Below, piece by piece: positions 41,870-52,359 of a stretch of 64,000 bases of DNA. The notes under the pieces were generated by a model. The model was not told the DNA's origin. It saw only the letters and a program-made list of their open reading frames with translations, and ran no database searches. Every line of letters starts with the position of its first letter. Position 1 is the first letter of the stretch. The position numbers were made by a program, and so were the translations under genes. The stretch spans positions 7,605,485 through 7,669,484 of the forward strand of contig AP024096.1 in assembly GCA_015099395.1 (NCBI GenBank), given 5' to 3'. Source of the stretch: Ktedonobacteria bacterium brp13. Its GTDB lineage: Bacteria; Chloroflexota; Ktedonobacteria; Ktedonobacterales; Ktedonobacteraceae.

Positions 41870-44681
41870 GTGGGAAACGGATTGAAGACGCAAGCCCGAC
41901 GGGTCTTGCTCTAGCGAGTGGCACCAGCGTATCACGATGCTTCAGGCTCCCAGAAACAAGAGATCCTGGAGGAATTTGTGGCCGTCACTGGGTATGCACG
42001 CAAATATGCCCAGTGGTTGCTCAATCATGTCGAGGACGTTTTCGCGCCACCAACAGCACTCCGTCGGAGGTATGGGCCGGAAGTAGAAGAGGCCTTGGTG
42101 CTGGCTTGGAAGACACTCAACCGGATTTGCGCGAAACGCTTGATCCCGTTCCTGCCAGATCTGCTGGAAACCCTGGAAGAGGAAGGGCATATCCAACTGA
42201 GTGAGGAACACCGGAACCTTCTGCTCTCGATGAGCGCAGCCACCGCAGACCGCCTCCTGCAAGCCCATCGCTACATCCATCCTCATAGCCTTGCGACCAC
42301 CAAAGCCGGTCCGCTGCTCAAGCAGCAGATTCCGATCCGCACTTATGCGCAGTGGGACGAGGCCAAGCCGGGCTTCCTGGAGGTGGACCTGGTGGCCCAT
42401 TGTGGAGGGCGATTGCAGGGTGGGTGCCTCTACACGATCACGCTGACCGATGTTGCCACCGGGTGGACGGAGTGCCTCCCTTTGCTCAACCGTGGACGCG
42501 AGGCCGTCCTGGCCGCCCTTCAGCGGGCCCGAACGCGCTTTCCGTTTCCCATCCTGGGACTCGATACCGATAATGGTGGAGAATTTATCAACGAAGAGGT
42601 CGCTGCCCATTGTGTGCGTGAGCAGATCACCTTCACTCGAGGACGTCCCTATGAGAAACAGGACCAGTGCTTCGTAGAACAGAAAAATGGGGTCGTAGTG
42701 CGTCAAGTGGTCGACCACGGTCGCCTGGTCGGGGAGCATGCCTACCGACAACTAGACGAATTATATCGCGCTTTACATTGGTATGTGAACTGTTTTCAAC
42801 CCTCGATGGAGCTGGTATCGAAACAGGTCGAGGGAAGAAAGATCCATCGGATCTATGATGCGGCCAAAACGCCGCTGCAACGGGTGTTGCTCTCCGGAGC
42901 GTTGTCTCCTGAAGAGCAGCAGGAACTGCGTGCCATTGGGAAAGCGTTCGACCCGCTTCGGTTCTTCCAGCAGGTAGAACAGTTGCAGCAGGCGACCTTT
43001 CGCTGTGAAGCGAGCCGTTGCTGCGCCAGTCAATTCACGCCGCCGACCTCGCTGGTACCCTTCGATCTGGCGGCATGCGCAGCGGAGCTGGTCTTGCTGG
43101 AGGGAAGCGAAACAGATGAGGTGCCCCCAGAGGAGAAGAAACGTGCGAGTGTCTTGGACTGGCGACGGACCAGCAAAGACCCGTTCGCCGGGCGGTGGGA
43201 GCAGATTCTCACCTGGGTGCGAACGAACCCGACGCGCAGCAGCGGAGATATCCTTCGAGAACTCCAATCCTTGTTTCCTAGGCGCTATGAGCGCTCGCAT
43301 TTGCGTACCCTCCAACGGGGTATCCGCAAGATCCGGGCGCAGGTGCTCCAAGCACCTGAGGAAGCAGGATCACTACAAGGACTTCAGGGAAACGTGCTTC
43401 CCTTTGACGAACTGCCGCAAGCTCAACCAGCGCCAGAGGACCTGGTCTCTTTCTCGTCTCCCGCAAGCGTTGGAGCTCCCACTCCAGGTGAGCTGGGCAC
43501 GCGTTCATTCGACTCCCAGCAGGGAGGAGGAGCATTGTCGGCACGTTCCAGCGGGAAGGGGAGCGCTTGCGTCCTCGCTACCCAGGCTCCCCCGAAGCGC
43601 GAAGCAGCAGGTCAGATCATCCGGCGCTCCACCTCTGTCTCATCACAATCTGCTCACCAGACGTTCTCACGAGAGAAAGATCAGCGCCTGACGATCGAGC
43701 GAGCGATCCAGGAGTATCTGCAGGCCCATCGCACGGTCGGACATCGCCCCAAAACCCTGGAATGGCATCAGATGGTGCTCACTCATTTGCGCCAGTATCT
43801 GCTGATCGAGTGTCACCTGCATCTCATCCATCAGATCACGGAAACGGCCATGAGGAACTGGTTGGCGTCTCTGATGCAAACGCCAACGCCCAGAGGGGCA
43901 CTGCGTTCGGAGAGCACGATTGAAACGTATGCACGCTCGGCCCGAGCGTTTTTCGGGTGGCTCGTCGAGCAATGAGTGCTCTCCTGTTCCCCCATGAGCG
44001 AGAGCGCATTTCCTCGGGCCAGTGTCCCTCTCCCCCATGAGCGAGAGCGCATTTCCTCGGGCCAGTGTCCCTCTCCCTCATGTCGTGTCGCTGACCACCT
44101 TTGAACAGATGGTGCAAGCAGGGTATTCTCACAAAGCGACAGCCCCTGGGGCGATGCGCCTGGCGGCACGTGATCGGGCGCTGCTCTGGGTGCTCTTTGA
44201 CACCGGTATCACGGTTGCAGAGGTATGTGCCTTACGGGTGGCAGATCTGGACCCGAAAACGGGTCTGTTGCATGTCAGAGGAAAAGGGGGGAGAGAACGC
44301 CAACTGACCCTTGGGCCAAGCAGCTTGAGCCAGGTGCGTGCGTACCTGAGGCAGATGGCCACGACGACCAGGAGAGGACTGGCCAGGAGAAAGGCGGGCG
44401 GAGATCCCTTGTTCGGTTCCGAGGGGAAGCAGTCGCTGACCAAGAATGGCGTGACCATGGTGTTTGCTCGATTCCGCAAACGAGCAGGGATCAGTGATAC
44501 CACCTTCAGTTCCCAGGTCCTGCGTCACAGCTTTGCCCTGCGTTATCTGCAGGCAGGAGGCCCTCCCCAGGGGTTACAGGAATTGTTGGGCTATGAGGGA
44601 ATGGCCCCGGTCAGACAGTATCTGCACTGGCATGATCAGTTGCTTCACAAACAGAGACAGCAAGAGACCGAAGAGCGTTGA
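41870..44681 (+). pseudogene. DDE transposase/tyrosine recombinase fusion gene with three lesions (element 2)
   Basis: The presumed original GTG start at 41870 follows AAGGAGG. The frame meets TAG at 41912, then reads on to TGA at 43973: N-terminal helix-turn-helix (YHDASGSQKQEILEEFVAVTGY), DDE core with D in FLEVDLVAHCG, D in GLDTDNGGEFIN and E in FVEQKNG, a C-terminal HTH (LRTLQRGIRKIRAQVL), a linker, then the SAM-like domain of a tyrosine recombinase. The recombinase catalytic domain follows in another frame (44022-44681; LRHSFALRYLQAGG, Tyr in VRQYLHW). The frame change equals the 43-base tandem duplication at 43989-44074. By alignment with the copy at 1-1416, the TGA replaces a Gly codon (GGA to TGA). 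Translation of parts from internal starts cannot be excluded. Confidence 0.85.
43989..44074. repeat. 43-base perfect tandem duplication
   Basis: The unit starting CCCCCATGAGCGAGAGCGC occurs twice head to tail (43989-44031, 44032-44074). Because 43 is not a multiple of three it shifts the frame between the SAM-like and catalytic domains of the recombinase. Confidence 0.95.
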
Positions 44682-45020
44682 CGGGATGTGGCTTTTCTCG
44701 GGTCCTCCAAGTCGAGACCATTCCCATGGATGCCGAGACCTGGAGCGACAGATTCGTCTCTGCGTGCTTCATGACGATCGTCCTCTTGTCATTCACGAGA
44801 TCGCTTATTTTCTGTTTGGTCAAAGGCCCGAACGCGTTTGAGACCCTGTTGCACGGTGAACAGAGAACAGGAATGAAGACAGTTTTGGAAGACAGATGGG
44901 GAAGATTTTTGCGAGGCAATGCATGCTTGATAAGGCAGGAGTATGCAGAGCAAGAGTTTATCTTGCTTTTTCAGTGTCGATCTGCTTTACTAGAAGCAAT
45001 ATGGAGAGGAGGAGATGTCT

Positions 45021-45623
45021 ATGGGACATTACCAGTCAGAGAGCCGCTATTATCTACACATTCAGTTGACTGGCATTGAGCCGCCGATCTGGCGCAAAAT
45101 CGTTGTTCCGGGGGCTATCAGTCTTCATACCCTCCATAAAATGCTTCAGGTAGTGATGGGATGGGAGAACGCTCATCTCTATGTATTCCGGCTGGCAATC
45201 AATGAGAAAACCATCATGTATGGTCTGCCAGACCAGGACTGGGAAAGTGCAGACATACACATCAGGGATAGTCGGCGCACGAAGCTTGATACAACCGTCT
45301 GGGCCGAATGGTTGAAGTTGACATATGAATATGACCTGGGAGACAGCTGGATGCACCAGATTACCATTGAACAGATTGAGCATCTCGCAGAGCACGAAAT
45401 GAGCGAGGACGCTCTTTGGGTCACACCGCGTTGTCTGGCTGGTGAACGGGCGTGCCCTCCGGAGGATGCGGGCGGGATAGGTGGATATATGTTGTTGCTG
45501 GAGGCGTTGCAGAATCCAAACCATCCTGAGTACGAGCGTTTGCGCCAGTGGGTGGGTGCCTATTATGATCCTGAGATTTTTTCTGTTCAGCAGGTCAATT
45601 CAGCGCTGGCGATTCTGAAGTGA
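45021..45623 (+). CDS. Plasmid pRiA4b ORF-3-like family protein
   Basis: About 200 residues. Family hallmarks are YYLHIQLTGIEPPIWRKIVVPGAISLHTLHKMLQVVMGWENAHLYVF (abridged family start), then LTYEYDLGDSWMHQITIE, and CPPEDAGGIGGY. The family is common on plasmids and IS elements as a passenger; the molecular role is unknown. Start at 45021 with AGGAGG eight bases upstream; an ATG at 45015 is too close. It opens a small cluster lying between two fusion transposons. The spacer 44923-45020 holds no gene. Confidence 0.88.
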   Translation: MGHYQSESRYYLHIQLTGIEPPIWRKIVVPGAISLHTLHKMLQVVMGWENAHLYVFRLAINEKTIMYGLPDQDWESADIHIRDSRRTKLDTTVWAEWLKLTYEYDLGDSWMHQITIEQIEHLAEHEMSEDALWVTPRCLAGERACPPEDAGGIGGYMLLLEALQNPNHPEYERLRQWVGAYYDPEIFSVQQVNSALAILK

Positions 45624-45673
45624 GAATACTACTCAGCAAGTCTTGAAGCACCTACTATTCTGGGAAGGTGAAA

Positions 45674-46405
45674 ATGGCAACGCATGAAAAAGACTCGCTC
45701 CTAGAACAATTGCAAGGGAAGAGTCGTGAAGAGTTACTGGAATTACTGGCGCAAATCATGCAGAAGCAACCTGAGATCAATGATCTCCTCGAAGTGTTGC
45801 TCAATGTTCCTTTGACCGGCGAGGCTCTGGCAGCGCAAAAGCCGGGAGTTGGCCGAGTACGTACCCTTGAACCAGCAACTATTCGGAGCCAGGTGAAGGC
45901 GGCATTCGTGCAGGCTGGCCATGCCTGGGGATATTCTCTACTCGCCGCGACTGACCTGGAGCGAGTCCTGGACATTGGCGACCGCTTTACTGAAGCTGGC
46001 CAATGGGCCAATGCCCAGATCGTGTACGCGACGGTCGCCGATGAAATCCTTCCCTCCTATGAGGAATTGGAGGAGGAAGATCACATCGCAGGTACGTTAC
46101 AAGGCTGTATCGGTGGTTTGCTCTCCTGCCTGGAAGCGCAGAAAGAGCTTCCAGCTGAAGATCAGCTAGAAGAGAGCGATCGCCAGGCACTGTTGGTCTC
46201 GCTTTTGGCGCTGTGGAAACACGGGTGCGAGTATGGGCTTGAGGTGGATGCGATCCCAGAGGTTCTCGCGCAGCAAGGAACGGCAGACGAGCGAAGGCGT
46301 ATCGAGGCATGGGTCCAGCGAGAAAAAACGTTGGGCGAAGCCTCTGGCAATACCTGGCTGGAGCGTCACCTTGCTGATTTTCTCGCCATCTTCGCTGAAC
46401 GTTAA
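45674..46405 (+). CDS. Helical-repeat protein related to SWIM-zinc-finger partner proteins
   Basis: About 243 residues, mostly alpha-helical (LLELLAQIMQKQPEINDLLEVLL, AGQWANAQIVYATVADEILPSYEEL, GLLSCLEAQ). The pattern resembles the C-terminal TPR-like part of SWIM zinc-finger proteins. No zinc motif is present. It is a shortened paralogue of the next gene: it ends where that one continues for some 250 residues more. Function unknown. Confidence 0.7.
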   Translation: MATHEKDSLLEQLQGKSREELLELLAQIMQKQPEINDLLEVLLNVPLTGEALAAQKPGVGRVRTLEPATIRSQVKAAFVQAGHAWGYSLLAATDLERVLDIGDRFTEAGQWANAQIVYATVADEILPSYEELEEEDHIAGTLQGCIGGLLSCLEAQKELPAEDQLEESDRQALLVSLLALWKHGCEYGLEVDAIPEVLAQQGTADERRRIEAWVQREKTLGEASGNTWLERHLADFLAIFAER

Positions 46406-46446
46406 TCCAGCCTCCCACGATGAGAGGAAGCAGAGAGGGATCAGGC

Positions 46447-48051
46447 ATGACGAAAAAACACGAAACCCTCTTCTGGCGGCTCAAGGGCAAAAGCCAGGAA
46501 GAGTTAGTTGTCCTGCTTGAACACCTTGTCCAACGACAGCCTGAGGTTGAAGCGGTGCTGGAATTGCTGGTTGAGCTTCCCCTGAGTGGAACCTCCGTGC
46601 CGGAAAAACAAAGTCGAAAACACACGATTGATCCTGCCGCGATCAGACGTCAGGCCGATGTTGCCTTTGATCGAGCTGGAGACGACTGGGATGCTGCCGG
46701 GCGTGCGGCAGTTGAATTAGAGCAAATATACGTCATCGGACAGGATTTTGCTCAGGCAGGTGCATGGGTCAACGCACAAATTGTCTACGCGACGCTCGCT
46801 GAGGAAATCCTTTCGTAGTATGATCGCTACCAGGATGAAGGCCAGTTGGGTTGGGTGCTAAGCGAATGTGCTGATGGTCTGCTTACCTGCCTGAAGGTGC
46901 AAACCGATTTACCGCAAACCGAACGCCTGGATGTACCTGCACGCGAGACGCTGCTCACATCGCTCTTTGCCCTCTGGTACTTTGGCGATCGTTATGGCGG
47001 GATCAGATCAGAGATTTCATCCACAATAGTAGCATTAGCAACCGCTTCTGAACGCACCCTGCTTGAGGCTTGGTTGCGTGAGAAGCTGCAGCTAGGCCAG
47101 GATGCTTCCAGCCAGTGGCGCAATCGCGGCCTGGTGGGTTTTCTGGCTCTGCTCAAGCAAGCTGAGGGGTTCAATCAGGAAGAAGTATTGGCTGAGTATC
47201 GTCATGCACACCTCTATACCGACCTGGCGGAACAATATCTCCAACTTGGCCGTCAGAGCGAGGCCCTGACTGTTGCCCAGGAGCATCTGACCGAAACGTT
47301 TGAGGTTACGCGGTTTGCTGAACGCTTGCTTGCCTCAGATGCACAGTGGCGAGATCAGTCCCTGGCCTTTGTCGAAGGACGGCTTGCTGAAGAAATCACG
47401 GTAGCAAAGAAGATGCCCAAGGATCTCATGCGTCCACATGTTATCGACACCTATCGTCGCTGGTTGAGCGAACAGTATCGTCTGGCGGATCGAATGCAGC
47501 AGGAGTTAGACATCGAAATGGCACGTTTCCAAGCTCATCCAGATGAGGCAACCTATCTTGCTGTTCGTTCAGCCGCACAGGCTGATGAGCAGGGCATACA
47601 TCTCTGGTCAGAACTCCGCTCGCAGTTGCTGCAAGTCCTCACGCAGCAGCGTCGCTGGGCTGCCCTGGTTGCCATTTTTGTCGATGAAGGAGAAGTGGAA
47701 CGGGCGCTGACTGCCCTGCAAGAGGAAGAACAGATGCAGAAAGTCCCAACATACGCAGCATATGGCTATCGCCCATACCCCCTGGCCACACTCCGAGTGC
47801 GCGTGGCCAGAGTTGCAGAAGAGACGTACCCGGATGAGGCCATTCAGATATACACGCGTGTCGTTGAGGCGCTGATCGAGCAACGTGGACGGGAAAACTA
47901 CCAACAAGCAGTCGCGTATTTGAACCAGATGAAACAGCTCTACCAGAAGGTGGAGCGAGAAAAAAACTGGAAGGCTTATATCGTCGGTTTGCGCACGCGC
48001 TATAAGAGCTTACGTGCATTCAAAGAGGAGCTAGAGAGAAAAGGACTTTGA
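46447..48051 (+). pseudogene. Longer helical-repeat paralogue interrupted by TAG at 46816
   Basis: In one frame from the ATG at 46447, except for TAG at 46816-46818 (EEILS-stop-YDRY). The previous gene has DEILPSYEEL at the same place, so the stop replaces a Ser codon (TCG to TAG, one base). After it about 410 residues of helical repeats continue (LYTDLAEQYLQLGRQSEAL, WAALVAIFVDEGEVERALTAL, YPDEAIQIYTRVVEALIEQRGRENYQ in part). Either a recent pseudogene or two shorter proteins; an internal start near 46846 lacks a good site. Confidence 0.8.
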
Positions 48052-48134
48052 GAGAGGGCATTTCAGTGAGCAAATGATCGAGGCTAGGATGAGAGTGCTG
48101 CATTGAACAGAGAAACGGAAAGAGAGAGAAACAC

Positions 48135-48803
48135 ATGGAAAAGAACGTATGGACGATTGGCAAGAGCGTCGTCGTTAAACCAGGGATAAGCGATCCCGAT
48201 ACAGGCCACGACATTGGCGGCTGGCAGGGACGCATCAGTGAGATTTTTGAGAAAGAGGGGACGGTGATGATTCGCTGGGATCGTCTCACGCTGGAGAATA
48301 TGTCACACACACATATTGCCTGGTGCGAGGGGGAGGGCCTGGACTGGTCAGAAATGCAACTTGCCGCTGATGAGGTTTTACCAGCCGCCGCTCGCGATAC
48401 CGAAGAGGATGTGGCCCAGGCGCGTACCAGCATTGAATCTCAAACGAACTGGTTCTATTTGGGAGGAGAACAGGGTCAACGCGTTCAAGCTATTGTGAAT
48501 CAGGCCGAGGACGAGGACGATTATTATAGTGTCATGCAAACCTGGCACACGCACCTCACGAAGCATCTCACGGTTCCCTTTACCGGCATGGTGACAGAAG
48601 GGCAGCGTGGCCCAATCAGGCAAGGGGATCAGGTCACGGTACGACGCATTGTCGGTCTGGATGATCTGTACGGGACGCTGGTGGAAGTGTGTTCCAAGCA
48701 TCGGACGGCTACATTTCCTTTGTGTGATTTACAAGCAACACAGGCAGACACCTCCACACAACAACTGGTGGATGATTATTCGACGTGGTTTGCCAACCGC
48801 TAA
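48135..48803 (+). CDS. Unrecognised protein with two SH3-like beta segments
   Basis: 222 residues, acidic, no signal peptide. The N-terminal part (VVVKPGISDPDTGHDIGGWQGRISEIFE, MIRWDRLTLENM) and a C-terminal part (IRQGDQVTVRRIVGLDDLYGTLVEV) both look like small beta-barrels, joined by a helical middle. It follows the helical-repeat genes, in which pRiA4b-like, SWIM-partner and this gene form one apparent cargo set. Function unknown. Confidence 0.7.
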   Translation: MEKNVWTIGKSVVVKPGISDPDTGHDIGGWQGRISEIFEKEGTVMIRWDRLTLENMSHTHIAWCEGEGLDWSEMQLAADEVLPAAARDTEEDVAQARTSIESQTNWFYLGGEQGQRVQAIVNQAEDEDDYYSVMQTWHTHLTKHLTVPFTGMVTEGQRGPIRQGDQVTVRRIVGLDDLYGTLVEVCSKHRTATFPLCDLQATQADTSTQQLVDDYSTWFANR

Positions 48804-48867
48804 GGGGCCACACGGAAATAAGATGACCGGGTTTCACTCCAGTAAACCCTCTGCGCGTCTACAAGTC

Positions 48868-51800
48868 GCATTGCCTCACCCAAATCCTTCCTGTGTATCT
48901 GCCTCCTCCTCGATTCTTTTCACGATCTTCACCAGGTGTTCCGCAGGACAGGACCTGACGTTATAACACTTTTCATTGAGGACGGAAGAGAATAGTATGA
49001 AAAGAACAAGGAAGATTTTGGGTGAGACACGAGCAGAAGATGTCGTTGTCGTTTCGACCTCTGAGCCTCCTCAAAAACCTCGGCGGAAGAGGATGGTGGA
49101 AGTGGGATTGAGTTTGTCCATGCGGCGTGAGGTGCTTAGGCAGATGGCACCGCAGTATCAAGAGGCGTCGTCGGCATACAAACGTGTGGTGCTTGCGGAT
49201 TTCGTTCGTCTGACGGGCTATCATCGCAAATATGCGATGTGGCTTCTCAATCATCCAGGCAATGAACGCCCCTCTCCCGTTCATCCGCCTCGACGGGTGT
49301 ACGAGACAGAGGTCGAAGAGGCATTGGTGCACATCTGGAACCAGACGAATCGGTTGTGTGCCAAACGGCTGATCCCCTGTCTGCCAATGTTTGTTGACGC
49401 TTTCGTGCGGCACAACCATCTTCATCTTCTGCCAGAGTGTCGAACGCGCTTGCTGTCGATGAGTGCAGCAACCGCAGATCGTATTTTGCGCCCACATCGA
49501 CAGCGAGAGATGCGCGGCCTGTGCACGACGCGAGCAGGCACCTTCCTCAAAAGCACTATTCCCATTCGCACGTTTGAGCAGTGGGATGAGCAGGTCCCTG
49601 GCTTTGTGGAAGCTGATCTGGTGGCCCATTGTGGTTCATCGGTGGAGGGAACCTATCTTTTCACCTTGACGTTGACCGATATTGCGACGGGTTGGACCGA
49701 ATGCCTTCCTCTGCCTACCAAAAGTGCGGAGGCGGTGCTTGCCGCCGTGAAGCAAGCGCGTTCTCTGTTTCCTTTTCCCTTGTTGGGCTTGGATACCGAT
49801 AATGGGACCGAGTTCATCAACGAGACGCTCTTGGCCTATTGTGAAGCCGAACAGATTACCTTCACGCGAGGTCGTCCCGCTCTCAAAAACAATCAATGCT
49901 ACGTGGAGCAAAAGAATGGGAACATTGTCCGTCAAGTAGTGGGCTATGATCGCTTCGTTGGAGCACAGGCCTATCAGCACTTGGACGACCTCTATCGCGT
50001 TCTGAGTCTGTATGTGAACGCTTTCCAACCGTCGATGAAGTTGTGTGCGAAGCTCAAAGAGGGAAGAAGGGTGCGACGCATTTATGATGTGGCAATGACG
50101 CCGCTTCTGCGTCTCCTCCAAGCTCAGGTGCTGCCAGCAGAGTCCGAGCGTGAACTGCTGAAGCGGTTCGAGACCCTGGACCCAGTCTCTCTGTTGCAGC
50201 AAGTGCAACAGGCACAACAGACGCTCTTTTGCTGTGCCACACGTGTCTCCTTTCCGCAGAGCGAGAGCAGAAGACGACAGGTTGCCTGCGAGCGATTTCG
50301 CGCCGAAGGTAGGTCGCCCTTGCCGCGAGCTGCTGAAGCCTTATTGCAAGCAGAGTCAGTCTCCAAACGTGGAGAAGAGGGACGTGAAGATGAGCGATCT
50401 GCAACGACGATGGAAGGAGAGTGGCATCGGACCTGCAATGATCCTTTTCAGGAGCAGTGGGAGGTGATTGCCGAGTGGGTACGAACACAACCTGAACGAA
50501 GTTGTCGAGCGATGTTTGAGGATCTGCAACGGCTTTCTCCCGACCGCTATCAGCCCTCGCATTTCCGGGCCTTGCAACGAGGAGTGCGCAAGATACGGGC
50601 GCGACTTCTCCACGAGGGCGTACAGCCGCAAGCGAACGTGCATGAAGAGCGTGATGCAGCGGTGGCTCCCTCTCTCGTACCAGATGAGCATGAACCGCAG
50701 CAGCATGACGTACACGATTCAGCGGTGCCCACTTCGACGGGAGGAGAAGAGCATGAAGAGCATGAACAGCAAGACGATGCGAACGGCCCCTGCTTCCTCC
50801 TTTCCTTGGCTGCACAAGAAGTGCTGAAGCCTGTTCAAGAACCGTCATCTGGAAGTGCTCCTGAGAAGACCTCTCCAGTGAATGAAGAGCAGGCACTCAA
50901 TGCCTCTGCGGTGTCGAACTGCTCTGCAAAACCGAACACGTCCTGCAAGCACTCCATGAGCATGACGATTGAAGACGCGATCGGGGACTATCTGGAGGCT
51001 CAGCAGCGAGCGAAGCGACGACCAAAGACGATGGAATGGCACCAGACGGCTTTGGGTTTGTTCGGGCGGTATCTGCGAACCGAGGGTCAGTGTGTCCTGC
51101 TTGCTGAGATGACAGAGGGGCATATCTATGGATGGGTGGAGTCTTTGCAGATGCCAACGGCGATGGGTGTGGTACGCTCAGATGGTACGATGACGTCTTA
51201 TGTCCGCTCTGCCCGCGCGTGGTGCCATTGGTTGGTGAACGCTGGATACCTCACGCGAACGCCTTTTGCCGCAATACCTCTTCGCAACGTGGAGCCTCCA
51301 GTGATGCATCCTCTGGAAACGGAGGAATGGGAGCGGTTGCTTCTGGCGTGTTCCTCGCCAGGGGAGCGTAGCGCATTGACCCACTGGGGACCAGCGCGCA
51401 ATCGTGTGCTCTTGTGGGTGCTCTATGACACTGGGATACGCTTGTCAGAGGCATGTGCATTACGTCTTGGGGATGTAGACCGAGAGCAGGGCATGCTCAT
51501 GGTGAGGCGCAACGGCTTCAAGGGACGATGACTCCCACTTGGACACGATGCGTTGCACTCGGTGCGTGTGTATTTGGATCAGCATCGGTTGCGTGGGAGG
51601 AGCGTAGGTGTAGAGGGTGTGGCGCAAGGAGGAGTCAACGACAAGCCGCTCTTTCTCTCGGAGACGGGCAATGGGCTCACCGAGAATGGAATCGTATTGT
51701 TGTTTGGTCGTTTGAGGAGACGGGCAGGGGTGACACGAGAGGAGGTAGGCCCAACGTTGGTGCGAGATAGCTTTGCGGTGCGGTATCTGCAAACTGAAGG

Positions 51801-51993
51801 GAACCTGTTCACGTTGCGGGACCGATTAGGACAACAGGAGAGCGCTGCCGTCAAACGGTATTTACGGAAGAGCAAGCATGAAACCTGAAAAGTGCGTACA
51901 AAAGGCTTTCCGTGAGCAACGGAGTGATGATGGAGAAGAACAGATGGTGAAAAATCCTGTCTTTCGACTGAGAACGTCACGCCCTGCCCCCCC
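48868..51993 (+). mobile_element. Transposon with DDE/tyrosine-recombinase fusion gene, element 3 (right end uncertain)
   Basis: The left end GCATTGCCTCACCCAAATC at 48868 resembles the left end of element 2. Past the gene, GAAGAACAGATGGTGAAAAATC (about 51930-51955) recalls the sequence just inside element 2's right end, but the expected GAGGCAATGC is missing. MITE copy C begins at 51994 and may have been inserted into, or replaced, the right end. Confidence 0.6.
48997..51888 (+). pseudogene. DDE transposase/tyrosine recombinase fusion gene, interrupted by one TGA (element 3)
   Basis: About 963 codons in a single frame, with only TGA at 51529-51531. From the ATG at 48997: HTH (about 35-75, FVRLTGYHRKYAMWLLNHP), DDE/rve core (about 190-340) with D in FVEADLVAHCG, D in GLDTDNGTEFIN and E in YVEQKNGN, a C-terminal HTH (about 480-545, FRALQRGVRKIRARLL), an acidic linker, the SAM-like domain (about 655-750), and the recombinase domain (about 770-963) with TGIRLSEACALR, VRDSFAVRYL and Tyr in VKRYLRK. 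The TGA aligns without gaps with Trp in the 1-1416 copy (KERWMTLS), so TGG to TGA is the simplest history. It is the most complete example of the fusion in the window. Confidence 0.88.
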
Positions 51994-52161
51994 GCATTGC
52001 CTCATGGGATATCGTACCCGATGGTGTGCTCCTCACGCCCTTTTCCCCTCGGATGTTCTATCTCCTACAGGGAGGTCTCCGCTTGCTTCGCACGTGTTTT
52101 GAATACATCTCGTTGGCTTGTTCCCTTTGCATCCAGGAGTACGATATCCCATGAGGCAAGC
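51994..52161. repeat. MITE-like repeat, copy C (168 bp)
   Basis: The ends carry TTGCCTCATGGGATATCGTA and its exact complement at the right (52140-52159), a perfect 20-base inverted repeat. Belongs to a second sequence subtype with copy E. No coding capacity. Confidence 0.8.
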
Positions 52162-52359
52162 GGAAATTGATCGTCTGCTGCCTCGTGAGGGTGGTGCTGG
52201 AGGTGGTGGTGGATGTTTTGCTCCTATCGTGTTCACCCCTGGTCTTGATCCTAGATGCGGTCTCCTTCCACGAGTCCTGGGCTGTACCTGGCGTGTTTTC
52301 CTCTCTTCCCTTTCTCTGACGATGAATGCATTTCCTATGAAGGAGGAACCGAAGCAACA

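Larger units (their letters stand above)
41654..44922 (+). mobile_element. Transposon with DDE/tyrosine-recombinase fusion gene, element 2 (3.27 kb)
   Basis: The left end GCATTGCCTCAACAAAATC (41654 on) matches the complement of the right end, which reads GCATTGCCTCGCAAAAATC inward from 44922; agreement continues with TTCC. These imperfect inverted ends of about 23 bases enclose a single fusion gene. No clear target-site duplication is visible. The gene has stops and a small duplication, so this copy is probably not autonomous. Confidence 0.72.

Noticed and set aside
43989-44074. Short CRISPR-like array
   Set aside because: Only two units, head to tail with no spacer; a simple tandem duplication. 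No other CRISPR or cas gene is seen.
44678-45079. 133-residue frame after the element 2 recombinase
   Set aside because: It spans the transposon right end and overlaps the pRiA4b-like start; no ribosome site or family resemblance.
41912-46818. Alternative genetic code or stop-codon recoding in this organism
   Set aside because: TGA, TAA and TAG all end normal genes in the window; in-frame stops are confined to mobile or duplicated genes, apart from the OsmC case.
51529-51531. Selenocysteine at the TGA of the element 3 fusion gene
   Set aside because: It aligns with Trp/Gln rather than Cys, and sister copies carry other stop types (TAG, TGA at a Gly position), so decay is a better explanation.
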